Assembly (NCBI RefSeq): GCF_018883605.1
Contig: NZ_JAHLEM010000017.1
Coordinates: 1 to 64,000, forward strand
Direction: 5' to 3'
Source of the DNA: Streptomyces niphimycinicus
Lineage (GTDB): Bacteria > Actinomycetota > Actinomycetes > Streptomycetales > Streptomycetaceae
DNA: 64,000 nt
Shown here: in pieces, positions 24,790 through 33,776 of the stretch
How positions within the stretch are numbered: position 1 is the stretch's first letter
How the letters are laid out: every line of letters starts with the position of its first letter
The notes under the pieces: model-generated
Database searches by the model: none
What the model was told of the DNA's origin: nothing
Seen by the model: the letters and a program-made list of their open reading frames with translations, nothing else
Position numbers and translations under genes: made by a program

Positions 24790-24823
24790 GAAGGGGGCCG
24801 GACATCTCTGTCCGGCCCCCTTC
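24790..24823. terminator. bidirectional terminator between yqeY-like and PBP genes
   Basis: A perfect 15-bp stem (GAAGGGGGCCGGACA and its complement) with loop TCTC. Two genes converge on it, so it can end both transcripts. Confidence 0.8.
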
Positions 24824-24845
24824 GGCGCTTCATCGCGAGGCTTCG

Positions 24846-27119
24846 CTACCGCGGCCAGTTCCAGCCGCCGCCGCCATTGCCGTTACCGCCATTACCGCTG
24901 TTGCCGCCATTCCCATTGCCGCCGCCGATCAGGTCCGGGGGCAGGGAGATGTCCGGCCACGGGTTGTCGCCGCCGCCGTTGCCACCGCCGTTTTTGCCAC
25001 GGCTCGGCTTGTGGTCGCGGTCGCCCCGCTTCTTGCCGTCGTGGGGCTTGCGCTGGTTCGGGTCGTTGACCGGGACCTTCACGAAGTTCGGCGCCGGCTT
25101 GCCGACCAGCGCGCCGCTCATCGCGTCCTTCCAGATCGGGCCGGGGGTGTCCGCGCCGTAGACCTTGTCGTGGGGGACGCCGCCGATGGTGATGTTCTCC
25201 ATCTTGACGCCCTTGGCGCCCGGGCCGCCGACCCACACCGCACCGGCCAGGTTCGGTGTGTAGCCGACGAACCACGCGGCCCTGCGCTCGTCCGTCGTGC
25301 CCGTCTTACCGGCGCTCGCACGGCTCGCGAGCCCGGCCTGCTTGCCGGTGCCGTCCTCGACGACCCCGCGCAGCAGCGTGTTGATGGTGTCCGCGGTCTT
25401 CGCCGACATCGCACGGGAGCACTTCGACTGCGGGACCTTGAGCTCCTTGCGGTCCGGGCCGGTGATCGACTCGATGAAGACCGGGGAGCAGTAGACGCCG
25501 CGGTTGGCGAAGGTCGCGTAGGCGTTGGCCATCGTCAGCGGCGAGAAGCCCTCGGAGCCGAGGGTGAGGGAGGGCACCTGGTTGTGCTCCTTGCCGTCGG
25601 CGCGCTTCACTCCCATCTTGTCGGCCATCTGCGTCACCGGGCAGACCCCGATGTCGCTGATCAACTGGACGAAGTAGGTGTTGACCGACTTGGCGGTCGC
25701 GTCCTTCATCCCGTACGGGCCGACCTCGTTCTCGTTCTCGTTCTCGACGGTCGCGCCCTCGTCGTTGGTCCAGGTGCCCTTGCAGGTGGTGACCGGGCTG
25801 GGGTAGGCCATCTTGTACGGCGAGGAGTAGCGCTGGTACGGCTTCTTGCCCTGCTCGATGGCGGCCGCCGCGGTGATCGGCTTGAACGTGGAGCCGACCT
25901 GGAAGCCGTAGTTCGAGCCGCCCATGGACTTGTCCGCGGACAGGTTGATCTGGGTCTCGTTCTCGCCGAAGCCGTACGGCCTGGACTGGCCCATCCCCAC
26001 CACCTTGCCGGTGCCCGGCTCGACGAGCGTCACGGCGGTGGCCACCGGGTCGGACTGGTAGACATGCTCCTTGATCGACTTCTGGACCGACTTCTGGGCC
26101 TTCGGGTCGAGCGTCGTACGGATCGTCAGACCGCCCTGGGTCCAGCGCTTGGCGCGCGCCTCCGCCGTCTTGCCGAAGGCCGGATCGTTGAGCAGGGTCT
26201 CGCGGACGTAGTCACAGAAGAACCCGGCGCCCTGGACGGCTGTGATGCAGCCACTCCTGGGCATGCTGACCTTCAGGCCGAGCGGCTTCTTCTGGGCCGC
26301 GGCGGCCTGCGCCGGAGTGATGTCCTTGACCTGGGCCATCCGCCGCAGAACGGTGTCGCGGCGCTCCTTGGCGGACTTCGGGGCGCTGACCGGGTCGTAG
26401 CGGCTGGGCGACTGGACGAGGCCGGCCAGCAGCGCCGCCTGTTCCAGCTTCAGGTCCTTGGCGGGCTTGCTGAAGTAGCGCTGCGCCGCGGCCTCGATGC
26501 CGTACGCCTGCTGCCCGAAGAAGGTGATGTTCAGGTAGTTCTCGAGGATCCGCTTCTTGCCCAGTTCCTTCTCGACCTTGATCGCGTACTTCAGTTCCTT
26601 GATCTTGCGGCCTATGGACTGCCGGGTGGCCTGGGCGACCTTCTCCTTGTCGTCGCCCGCCTCCTCGACGAACACGTTCTTCACATACTGCTGGGTCAGC
26701 GTGGAGGCGCCCTGGGAGACCCCGCCGCCCTGCGCGTTGGTGTTGACCGCGCGCAGCACGCCCTTGAGGTCGACCGCCCCGTGCTCATAGAAGCGGGCGT
26801 CCTCGATCGCGACGATCGCCTGCCGCATATACGGGGAGATGTCGTTCAGCTTCACGATCGTCCGGTCGCGGGAGTAGACCTTCGCGATCTCCCCGCCCTC
26901 GGCGTCCAGGATCGTCGTCCGCTGGCTGAGCGGCGGTGTCTTGAGATTGGCCGGAATTCCGTCGAACTCCTCGACGGTTCCCTTGGCCGCGAGGCCGAGC
27001 GCCCCGACGGCGGGAAGCGCGAGCCCGGCCATCACGGCACCGGCGAGCGCGCTGACGCCGAGGAACTTGGCGGCCTGTTGAGCGGAGGACAGTCCGCCAC
27101 TCGAGCGCGTGTTTCCCAT
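24846..27119 (-). CDS. class A penicillin-binding protein (transglycosylase/transpeptidase)
   Basis: About 757 residues. Start at ATG 27119 (MGNTRSSGGLSS) matches the usual Streptomyces N-terminus, though no good ribosome site precedes it and the frame is open to 27224. A single membrane anchor (residues 18-45) is followed by the GT51 glycosyltransferase domain with EDARFYEHGAVD, GASTLTQQYVKN and QRYFSKPAKDL. The transpeptidase domain has GSTFKP (S-x-x-K), SVN and AGKTGTTDE (K-T-G). The tail is very rich in Gly and Asn (GGGNGNGGNSGNGGNG). It polymerises and cross-links peptidoglycan at the cell surface. It is divergent from wblA. Confidence 0.93.
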   Translation of the reverse strand: MGNTRSSGGLSSAQQAAKFLGVSALAGAVMAGLALPAVGALGLAAKGTVEEFDGIPANLKTPPLSQRTTILDAEGGEIAKVYSRDRTIVKLNDISPYMRQAIVAIEDARFYEHGAVDLKGVLRAVNTNAQGGGVSQGASTLTQQYVKNVFVEEAGDDKEKVAQATRQSIGRKIKELKYAIKVEKELGKKRILENYLNITFFGQQAYGIEAAAQRYFSKPAKDLKLEQAALLAGLVQSPSRYDPVSAPKSAKERRDTVLRRMAQVKDITPAQAAAAQKKPLGLKVSMPRSGCITAVQGAGFFCDYVRETLLNDPAFGKTAEARAKRWTQGGLTIRTTLDPKAQKSVQKSIKEHVYQSDPVATAVTLVEPGTGKVVGMGQSRPYGFGENETQINLSADKSMGGSNYGFQVGSTFKPITAAAAIEQGKKPYQRYSSPYKMAYPSPVTTCKGTWTNDEGATVENENENEVGPYGMKDATAKSVNTYFVQLISDIGVCPVTQMADKMGVKRADGKEHNQVPSLTLGSEGFSPLTMANAYATFANRGVYCSPVFIESITGPDRKELKVPQSKCSRAMSAKTADTINTLLRGVVEDGTGKQAGLASRASAGKTGTTDERRAAWFVGYTPNLAGAVWVGGPGAKGVKMENITIGGVPHDKVYGADTPGPIWKDAMSGALVGKPAPNFVKVPVNDPNQRKPHDGKKRGDRDHKPSRGKNGGGNGGGDNPWPDISLPPDLIGGGNGNGGNSGNGGNGNGGGGWNWPR

Positions 27120-27220
27120 AGGAGGCAGCCTACGTCTCGAATCGCCGGACAGGGGACCGGGTGTTCGCATACGCTGTTTCACGCCAGTCACAGGCGAGTG
27201 GCTGAGCCACACCTCCACCC

Positions 27221-27236
27221 TCACTCAAGTGAGTGA
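27221..27236. promoter_or_regulatory. 16-bp palindrome between PBP gene and wblA
   Basis: TCACTCA-AG-TGAGTGA, a 7-bp perfect inverted repeat with 2-bp spacer. It lies about 100 bp before the PBP start and 270 bp before wblA. A second, weaker inverted repeat (ATTTGC...GCAAAT) lies at 27302-27323. The remainder of the 385-bp gap is the AT-richer promoter region of wblA. Confidence 0.4.
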
Positions 27237-27504
27237 TGAGAGCTGCCCGGATTGCGGCTCCTGTCCCGAGCTGCCCGTTATTCGACGGGTGAACTGCCCG
27301 TATTTGCACTAGTAATCGCAAATGTCGTCAGCTCACTCCGTTGGGTGATCTGCCGCGTACCCATAGTCCGTTCGGACCATCCAAGATTGGGCCCGCAGGG
27401 GGTGTTGCGCCTTGTCTCGCTTCCGTAACGTCCTCAACTGGCGACGGTGAATATGCCGTTTGTCGCCGTGGGGGAGCTCCGATTCGGGAGAGGACGGCGC
27501 CAGC

Positions 27505-27840
27505 ATGGGCTGGGTAACCGACTGGAGTGCGCAGGCCGCCTGCCGCACTACTGATCCAGATGAACTGTTCGTCCAGGGCGCGGCACAGAACAGGGCCAAA
27601 GCGGTCTGCACCGGATGCCCGGTGCGCACCGAGTGCCTTGCGGATGCCTTGGACAACCGCGTGGAGTTCGGCGTGTGGGGAGGGATGACCGAGCGCGAGC
27701 GGCGAGCACTGCTGCGCCGCCGGCCGACGGTGACCTCCTGGCGCAGGCTCCTGGAGACCGCGCGCGTCGAGTACGAGCGCAGCGCGGGGATTCTGCCCTT
27801 CGACGACGAGGACTACGAGCGCTTCGCCGCGGTCGGATAG
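27505..27840 (+). CDS. wblA: WhiB-like regulator WblA
   Basis: 111 residues from ATG 27505. The protein has the four Fe-S-binding cysteines of Wbl proteins (C13, then C35-x2-C38-x5-C44), the G-V-W-G-G turn, and a basic C-terminal segment (ERERRALLRRR) for DNA binding. The sequence is nearly the same as S. coelicolor WblA as I remember it. WblA is a pleiotropic regulator needed for aerial hyphae to proceed to sporulation and a repressor of antibiotic production. A frame open to 27460 would add 15 residues without support. It is followed by an unusually long gap before the converging ATPase gene. Confidence 0.96.
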   Translation: MGWVTDWSAQAACRTTDPDELFVQGAAQNRAKAVCTGCPVRTECLADALDNRVEFGVWGGMTERERRALLRRRPTVTSWRRLLETARVEYERSAGILPFDDEDYERFAAVG

Positions 27841-28407
27841 GCCGCGGTCGGATATCGGACGGCGATGCGCCGGCGGTCGGCTGACGGCCTGCCGGTGTGA
27901 GCGTCTCGCCTCACCATCACCTCACCCACCTCTCGTCATCGGCACGAGTAGGGGTGCGAGTACGGCGCGCCTCGTCAGGGGCGGGTACGGGTACGCGCAC
28001 GCCTCCGAGCACGACCGCGGCCAGGGCCGCGGTCGGCCGTGGGGGCGCGAGTGCGTGCGACACGGGTGGCGTGACGTGGGCTAACGGGTCGGTGCGGGCC
28101 GGGGGTTGGCCTGCGGCTGGGCTGTCGCCACTTGCGCCGCCGGTGACTTTGGCCTGCCGTGTGCCGTGTGCCGCCCGTGTGCTGTGCGTGCGCCGTGTGC
28201 CATGCGCCATACGCCGCTTGCTTGGGTGCGCGCCGTGTCCGTCAAGGCCCCGCTACGCGCGCTCGCGCGACTGCTCACCTTGGCTTGCCTCGGTGCGTCT
28301 GCATGCTTCGGCACGCCTCCGCTGTCCGTTATGGCTGTCCGTTATGCCTGCTGTCTGTCGTGCGTCTCCTTCGTGCGCGCGCGGCCGACCGCCGCACGGG
28401 CACCGAC
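27841..28407. other. gene-free stretch after wblA
   Basis: 567 bp with no supported gene. It has a low-complexity run of CCGTGTGCCGTGTGCC-type repeats around 28155-28215. Two convergent genes end at its edges (wblA left, ATPase right), so it may just hold their transcript ends, but I see no clean terminator hairpin. Confidence 0.5.
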
Positions 28408-29796
28408 TCAGCCCGCGCGTTTGGTCCGTTCCACTGGGACCGCGAGGCGATCACCGATCGCTCGCAGCCCTGCCAAGTCGTGTACGTCGCCAGGGAGTGC
28501 GGCCACTTGGGCCACCGGAACCTCGGGGTGGAGGGCCGTGAAGCGGTCGTGTGTGCGCTGCTCGCGTCCGAGCACCTGCATACGCTCCGCGTGCAGCCGA
28601 AGCAGGCCCGCGGCGAGCCGCTCCGCCGACGTGGGGGAGACGTCGGGGTCCGCTGCCGAGGGGTTCCGCGCTTGAGCATTCCCTGAGGAGTGATCGACAA
28701 ATCCGTCGTCGGCAAGATTTTCTGCCCCGGCATCGTTCTTGGCCGGATCGCTTCCCTCCGCCACGTTCGCGAGCGCATCGTCCGGGTCAGCCGGGGCAGC
28801 CGCATCGTCCGGGTCAGCCGGATCGGCCGGATCGGCCGGATCCGCGGGGTCGCCCGTCAGGGTAAGGATCTCCGCGGCGGCCAACGCCCGTTCCGCCGAG
28901 AGCTGTTCGGCCCCGCTGCCGTGCACCCGGTTCAGCACCAGCCCGGCCAGCGGCATCCGGTCCGCGGCCAGGCGTTCGACGAAGTACGCGGCCTCCCGCA
29001 GGGCGTCCCGCTCGGGCGCGGCCACGACGAGGAAGGCCGTACCGGGAGCCTGGAGTAGCCGGTAAGTGGCCTCCGCGCGAGTACGGAATCCGCCGAACAT
29101 GGTGTCCATCGCGGCAGCAAACGTCTGAACGTCGCGCATGAGCTGCCCGCCGAGCACCTTGCTGACCGTGCCCGTCATCATCGACACGCCCACGTTCAGG
29201 AACTTCATCCCGGCCTTCCCGCCCACCTTCGCCGGCGCCATCAGCACCTTGATGAACTTCCCGTCCAGGAAGGAGCCGAGACGTTTCGGCGCGTCCAGGA
29301 AGTCCAGCGCCGACCGGCTGGGCGGGGTGTCGACGATGATCAGGTCCCATTCGTCGCGGGCCCGGAGCTGGCCGAGCTTCTCCATGGCCATGTACTCCTG
29401 CGTACCCGCGAAACCGGCCGAGAGCGACTGGTAGAAGGGGTTCGCGAGGATGGCCCGGGCGCGCTCGGGGTCGGCGTGCGCCTCGACGAACTCGTCGAAC
29501 GTCCGCTTCATGTCCAGCATCATGGCGTGCAGTTCGCCGCCGTTCCCGTCGCCGATGCCGTCCACCCGGCGCGGGATGTTGTCGAGCGCGTCGATGCCCA
29601 TGGACTGGGCGAGCCGGCGGGCCGGGTCGATGGTGAGGACGACGACCTTACGGCCGCGCTCGGCGGCCCGTACGCCCAGGGCGGCGGCGGTGGTGGTCTT
29701 GCCGACGCCGCCGGAGCCGCAGCACACCACGATGCGGGTCTGCGGATCGTCCAGCAGGACGTCGATGTCCAGCCGGGGTGCCACGTCCATGCTCAT
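28408..29796 (-). CDS. ArsA/GET3-like anion-transporting ATPase, second of pair
   Basis: 462 residues from ATG 29796, with GCAGGAGG 5 bases upstream. The longer open frame to 30462 lies inside the neighbouring gene. Deviant Walker A GSGGVGKTTTAAALG is at about residue 30 and LIIVDTPPSRSALDFLD is the switch/Walker B region. A hydrophilic insert near residue 340 repeats D-P-A six-fold (DPADPADPADP...DDAAAPADPDD) and seems specific to this strain. It forms an operon with the ATPase upstream (53 bp gap). Such paired ATPases next to wblA are conserved in actinomycetes, but their client is unknown. It probably acts as a heterodimer in the cytosol. Confidence 0.88.
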   Translation of the reverse strand: MSMDVAPRLDIDVLLDDPQTRIVVCCGSGGVGKTTTAAALGVRAAERGRKVVVLTIDPARRLAQSMGIDALDNIPRRVDGIGDGNGGELHAMMLDMKRTFDEFVEAHADPERARAILANPFYQSLSAGFAGTQEYMAMEKLGQLRARDEWDLIIVDTPPSRSALDFLDAPKRLGSFLDGKFIKVLMAPAKVGGKAGMKFLNVGVSMMTGTVSKVLGGQLMRDVQTFAAAMDTMFGGFRTRAEATYRLLQAPGTAFLVVAAPERDALREAAYFVERLAADRMPLAGLVLNRVHGSGAEQLSAERALAAAEILTLTGDPADPADPADPADPDDAAAPADPDDALANVAEGSDPAKNDAGAENLADDGFVDHSSGNAQARNPSAADPDVSPTSAERLAAGLLRLHAERMQVLGREQRTHDRFTALHPEVPVAQVAALPGDVHDLAGLRAIGDRLAVPVERTKRAG

Positions 29797-29849
29797 GCCG
29801 CCTCCTGCGTACGACTCGTTGTCCGTGGCGCCCTTACGGCGGGCGCCGC

Positions 29850-30827
29850 TCACGCCGGCCACTGCTTGCGCAGATCCGCCGCGAGCCGGTAGAGCCCCGC
29901 CAGGTCGATGCCGTCCGTAAGCAGCTCCAACTCGTGCAGCGGCAGCCCCAGGCCGGTCAGCTCGGCGCGCTGCGCCCGCTCCAGCGCCACCCGCTCGGCA
30001 TGCTCGCGCGCCTGCTCCAGCAGCGGGTCGACCAGCCGCTCGGCCATGCCGCCGCGGCGCGCACCGCCCAGGCCCGCCTGGGAGAGCGCCTTGGCGACGG
30101 CCGTGCGCCGCCCGTTGGCGACGGCCTCGACGGCCTCGTGGTCGAGGACCGCGGGCCGCACCATGTTGATGATGACCCCGCCCGTCGGGAGGCCGTCGGC
30201 GCGCAGCTCGGAGATGCCGTCCGCGGTCTCCTGGACCGGCATCTCCTCCAGCAGGGTCACCATGTGGACCGCCGTCTGGGGCGACTTCAGGACCCGCATC
30301 ACGGCCTGTGCCTGGTTGTGTATCGGGCCGGTCCGGGCCAGCCCCGCCACCTCGTCGTTGACGTTCAGAAAACGGGTGATGCGGCCGGTGGGCGGCGCGT
30401 CCATGACCACCGAGTCGTAGACGAAGCGGCCGTCCTTGCCCTTGCGGCGCACCGCCTCGCACGCCTTGCCGGTCAGCAGGACGTCCCGCAGCCCCGGGGC
30501 GATGGTGGTCGCGAAGTCGATCGCGCCGAGCTTCTTCAGGGCGCGTCCGGCCGAGCCCAGCTTGTAGAACATATGGAGGTAGTCCAGAAGTGCGAACTCC
30601 GGGTCGATCGCCAGAGCGTGCACCTCCCCGCCGCCCGGCGCGGTGGCGATCTTCCGCTCCTCGTAGGGCAGCGGCTCCGTTTCGAAGAGTTGCGCGATGC
30701 CCTGACGGCCTTCGACCTCGACCAGCAGGGTGCGCCTGCCCTCGGCCGCGAGGGCCAGCGCGAGTGCGGCGGCGACCGTGGTCTTGCCGGTTCCGCCCTT
30801 ACCGCTGACGACATGGAGCCTGCTCAC
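29850..30827 (-). CDS. ArsA/GET3-like anion-transporting ATPase, first of pair
   Basis: 325 residues from GTG 30827. Deviant Walker A VSGKGGTGKTTVAAALALA starts at residue 7. DSVVMDAPPTGRITRFL is the switch II-like segment and a helical middle (PQTAVHMVTLLEEMPVQE) follows. In S. coelicolor its counterpart is one of two adjacent ArsA-like ATPases upstream of wblA. No arsenic-resistance genes are nearby, so an arsenite role is unlikely. It is the leading gene of a two-gene leftward operon, divergent from the DUF4177 gene. Confidence 0.88.
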   Translation of the reverse strand: MSRLHVVSGKGGTGKTTVAAALALALAAEGRRTLLVEVEGRQGIAQLFETEPLPYEERKIATAPGGGEVHALAIDPEFALLDYLHMFYKLGSAGRALKKLGAIDFATTIAPGLRDVLLTGKACEAVRRKGKDGRFVYDSVVMDAPPTGRITRFLNVNDEVAGLARTGPIHNQAQAVMRVLKSPQTAVHMVTLLEEMPVQETADGISELRADGLPTGGVIINMVRPAVLDHEAVEAVANGRRTAVAKALSQAGLGGARRGGMAERLVDPLLEQAREHAERVALERAQRAELTGLGLPLHELELLTDGIDLAGLYRLAADLRKQWPA

Positions 30828-30899
30828 ACTGGGGAGCCTAACCAGTCGCCCCTCGCCCTACGCACCAGGGCCCGGCGGAGAGGCATTACAGTCGCCCCC

Positions 30900-31055
30900 A
30901 TGACCAAGTGGGAATATGCGACCGTACCGCTGCTGGTACACGCCACGAAGCAGATTCTGGACACCTGGGGCGAGGACGGCTGGGAGCTGGTCCAGGTGGT
31001 CCCCGGGCCCAACCCTGAGCAGTTGGTGGCCTACCTGAAGCGGGAGAAGGGCTGA
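30900..31055 (+). CDS. small DUF4177-type protein
   Basis: 51 residues from ATG 30900 (MTKWEYATVPLLVHATKQIL), ending with QLVAYLKREKG. This is a short cytosolic protein conserved in Streptomyces with an unknown role. Its TGA overlaps the ATG of the RidA gene by one base (TGATG), so both are probably co-translated. No membrane segment or known catalytic residue is present. Confidence 0.85.
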   Translation: MTKWEYATVPLLVHATKQILDTWGEDGWELVQVVPGPNPEQLVAYLKREKG

Positions 31056-31525
31056 TGGCGGGCGGCATCGTCGAGGGCAGGCTCGCCGGGCTCGGACTGA
31101 AGCTGCCCGAGGTCGCGGCGCCCCTGGCCTCCTATGTGCCCGCGCTGCGCACCGGTTCGTACATCTACACCTCGGGCCAGTTGCCGCTGGTCGAGGGGAA
31201 GCTGGGCGTGACCGGCAAGGTCGGCGCGGAGGTGACCCCGGAGGAGGCCAAGGAGCTGGCGCGCACCTGTGCGCTGAACGCGCTGGCCGCCGTGAAGTCG
31301 GTCGTCGGTGACCTCGACCGCGTCGTGCGTGTCGTGAAGGTCGTCGGTTTCGTCGCCTCGGCATCGGACTTCACCGGCCAGCCGGCTGTCGTCAACGGTG
31401 CGAGCGAGCTGCTGGGCGAGGCCCTGGGCGACGCGGGCGTGCACGCGCGCAGCGCGGTGGGCGTGGCGGTGCTGCCGCTGGACGCGCCGGTCGAGGTCGA
31501 GATCCAGGTCGAGGTCGCCGACTAG
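31055..31525 (+). CDS. RidA-family enamine/imine deaminase
   Basis: 156 residues. It shows the RidA fold signature: SYIYTSGQLPLVEGKLGVTG at the N-terminus, then DLDRVVRVVKVVGFVAS and HARSAVGVAVLPLDAPVEVE at the C-terminus. The last contains the Arg that binds the substrate carboxylate in RidA. It would hydrolyse reactive enamine/imine intermediates from amino acid metabolism. The start overlaps the DUF4177 stop. Confidence 0.88.
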   Translation: MAGGIVEGRLAGLGLKLPEVAAPLASYVPALRTGSYIYTSGQLPLVEGKLGVTGKVGAEVTPEEAKELARTCALNALAAVKSVVGDLDRVVRVVKVVGFVASASDFTGQPAVVNGASELLGEALGDAGVHARSAVGVAVLPLDAPVEVEIQVEVAD

Positions 31526-31685
31526 CGAGCGTCGCGGTGGCGGACCGGGGAGCCTGGCCCGTGGGCGGGCCGGGCCGGTGGGCCGGTGGGCGCGTACCGG
31601 TGTGACCGCCGGTACGCGGGCCGGCCCCGGCGTGGCGCCGCCGGTGCCACTCGAACATCAGCCCGTAAGCGCATAGCATCCGGCC

Positions 31686-32771
31686 ATGTCCACTACGAAT
31701 GGCCAGTGGTATCCACCCGAGTGGCCAGAGCGGATCCGCCTCTTGTCGGCGGGCGAGCTCACGCCGGTGACACCGCGCCGGGCCGCCACCGTGCTGCTGC
31801 TGCGGGACGGACCGGACGGAACGGACGGGCAGGACACACCACAGGACGCACAGGACGCCCGGAACGACCGGAACGCCCGGGGCGGGGCCGGGGAGCACTC
31901 ACCGGACGGGCCCGACGCACCGGAGAGGCTCGACACGGCGCCGGAGCCCGCGGCGGTCCCGGAAGGCTCTGAAACGCCCCCAGAGGGCCCGCGGAACACG
32001 GCGGGAGGGGCCGACGGGCTCGCCGTCTACATGCTGCGCAGACGCGCCTCCATGGCCTTCGCCGGAGGCGCGTACGCCTATCCGGGCGGTTCCGTGGACC
32101 CGCGCGACGAGCGGATGGTCACCTGGGCCGGTCCCTCGCGGGCGCAGTGGGCGCGGCGGCTGGGCCTGGATCCGAGCGAGGCGACGCAGGCTCAGGCCAT
32201 CGTGTGCGCGGCGGTCCGCGAGACCTTCGAGGAGGCGGGGGTCCTGCTCGCGGGCCCGACACCGCACACCGTGGTCGCGGACACGACGGGAGACGACTGG
32301 GAGGCGGACCGCGCGGCGCTGGTCGCCCGGGATCTGTCGTTCGCGGAGTTCCTGGACCGCCGGGGGCTTGTGCTCCGCTCGGATCTGCTGGGCTGCTGGG
32401 CGCGCTGGATCACCCCGGAGTTCGAACCGCGCCGCTATGACACCTGGTTCTTCGTGGCTGCGCTGCCGCGGGGGCAGCGCACCCGTAACGCCTCCACGGA
32501 GGCGGACCGGACCGTCTGGATCCGCCCGGGCGACGCGGCCGACGGCTACGACCGGGGTGAGCTGCTGATGATGCCGCCCACGATCGCGACGCTGCGCCAG
32601 CTCGCGGCCCATGGCGCGGTCGCCGACGCACTGGCCGCGGCGGCGGACCGGGATCTGACGCCGGTCCTGGCCCAGGCGCGGGTGGAAAACGGGGAACTGG
32701 TGTTGAGCTGGCCGGGTCATGATGAGTTCACCAAGCACATCCCGGGAGCCACGGGGGGACCCTCCGCATGA
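31686..32771 (+). CDS. NUDIX hydrolase with interrupted Nudix box (NUDT19-like)
   Basis: 361 residues from ATG 31686. The N-terminus is followed by a long disordered insert rich in D, G and P (residues 42-112, DGPDGTDGQD...). The Nudix box is split: GGAYAYPGGSVDPRDE supplies the first half. AAVRETFEEAGV, with the REUxEExGU core, comes about 37 residues later. Insertion inside the box is a feature of NUDT19/RP2-type CoA diphosphatases as I recall, so a CoA or acyl-CoA substrate is plausible (inference). It overlaps the metallo-beta-lactamase gene by 4 bases (ATGA), indicating an operon. Confidence 0.85.
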   Translation: MSTTNGQWYPPEWPERIRLLSAGELTPVTPRRAATVLLLRDGPDGTDGQDTPQDAQDARNDRNARGGAGEHSPDGPDAPERLDTAPEPAAVPEGSETPPEGPRNTAGGADGLAVYMLRRRASMAFAGGAYAYPGGSVDPRDERMVTWAGPSRAQWARRLGLDPSEATQAQAIVCAAVRETFEEAGVLLAGPTPHTVVADTTGDDWEADRAALVARDLSFAEFLDRRGLVLRSDLLGCWARWITPEFEPRRYDTWFFVAALPRGQRTRNASTEADRTVWIRPGDAADGYDRGELLMMPPTIATLRQLAAHGAVADALAAAADRDLTPVLAQARVENGELVLSWPGHDEFTKHIPGATGGPSA

Positions 32772-33598
32772 CGTACGCATCCGCTCTGCCCGGCCAGCCG
32801 CGTGGGGGCACCATCGGTGGCCCGGCCACCGACCGGGCCGTCTGCGTCCTGGCCCCGAACGCCTCACCCATGACGCTGGACGGCACCAACACCTGGATCG
32901 TCGCCGAGCCCGACTCCGACCTCGCCGTCGTCATCGACCCCGGGCCGCTCGACGACGCCCACCTCAAGGACGTCATCGCGACAGCGGAGCGGGCGGGCAG
33001 ACGGGTCGCGCTGACCCTGCTCACCCATGGCCACCCGGACCACGCGGAGGGCGCGGCGCGCTTCGCCGAGCTGACGCGGACGTCCGTAAGGGCCCTGGAT
33101 CCCGCGCTGCGGCTCGGGGACGAGGGGCTGGGGCTCGGGGACGTCATAACCACCGGCGGTCTGGAGCTACGGGTGGTGCCCACGCCCGGCCACACCGCCG
33201 ACTCGCTGTCCTTCCACCTTCCGGCCGATGGTGCGGTCCTTACGGGCGACACGGTGCTCGGGCGGGGCACGACCGTCGTCGCGCATCCGGACGGGCGGCT
33301 CGGCGACTATCTGGACTCGCTGCGGCGGCTGCGCTCGCTGACGGTGGACGACGGGGTGGACACCGTCCTGCCGGGCCACGGGCCGGTGCTGAACGATGCC
33401 CGGGGCGTCGTGGAGTACTACCTCGCGCATCGCGCCAACCGGCTCGCGCAGGTGGAGACGGCCGTCGAGGACGGGCACCGGACGCCCTCGGAGGTCGTGG
33501 CGCATGTGTACGCGGACGTGGACCGTTCCCTGTGGCCGGCGGCGGAGCTGTCGGTACGGGCCCAGCTCGACTATCTGCGCGAGCACGGGCTGATCTGA
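32768..33598 (+). CDS. MBL-fold metallo-hydrolase (LACTB2-like)
   Basis: 276 residues from ATG 32768. Metal-binding motif THGHPDHAEG (H-x-H-x-D-H) follows the FAEL-preceding strand. Further ligands are in PTPGHTADS, LTGDTVLGR and VLPGHGPVL. The C-terminal winged-helix-like AHVYADVDRSLWPAAE resembles LACTB2-type hydrolases. The product could be a thioesterase or endoribonuclease; sequence alone does not decide. It is co-transcribed with the split-box NUDIX gene. Both face a strong hairpin shared with crp. Confidence 0.88.
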   Translation: MTYASALPGQPRGGTIGGPATDRAVCVLAPNASPMTLDGTNTWIVAEPDSDLAVVIDPGPLDDAHLKDVIATAERAGRRVALTLLTHGHPDHAEGAARFAELTRTSVRALDPALRLGDEGLGLGDVITTGGLELRVVPTPGHTADSLSFHLPADGAVLTGDTVLGRGTTVVAHPDGRLGDYLDSLRRLRSLTVDDGVDTVLPGHGPVLNDARGVVEYYLAHRANRLAQVETAVEDGHRTPSEVVAHVYADVDRSLWPAAELSVRAQLDYLREHGLI

Positions 33599-33693
33599 GG
33601 CCGGTCTTACTGGAGCTTGTGGGCTGTGGGCTGTGGGTCCCCACTCTGGCCCCATAGCCTGTGGTCCCCTGTGGGCCGCCCGCTCATAAGCGC

Positions 33694-33731
33694 CGTAAGG
33701 GCCTCGCCGGAATCCCGGCGAGGCCCTTACG
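33694..33731. terminator. bidirectional terminator between MBL gene and crp
   Basis: A perfect 17-bp stem (CGTAAGGGCCTCGCCGG and its complement) with loop AATC. It lies between the convergent MBL-hydrolase and crp genes and so serves both. Confidence 0.85.
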
Positions 33732-33776
33732 TTCCGTTTTCGCGTAATCCGTTTCGTCCGGCGGTTCCGTCCGGCG

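Noticed and set aside
24687-27236. 849-codon plus-strand frame opposite the penicillin-binding protein
   Set aside because: Antisense artefact: the minus strand has the glycosyltransferase and transpeptidase motifs.
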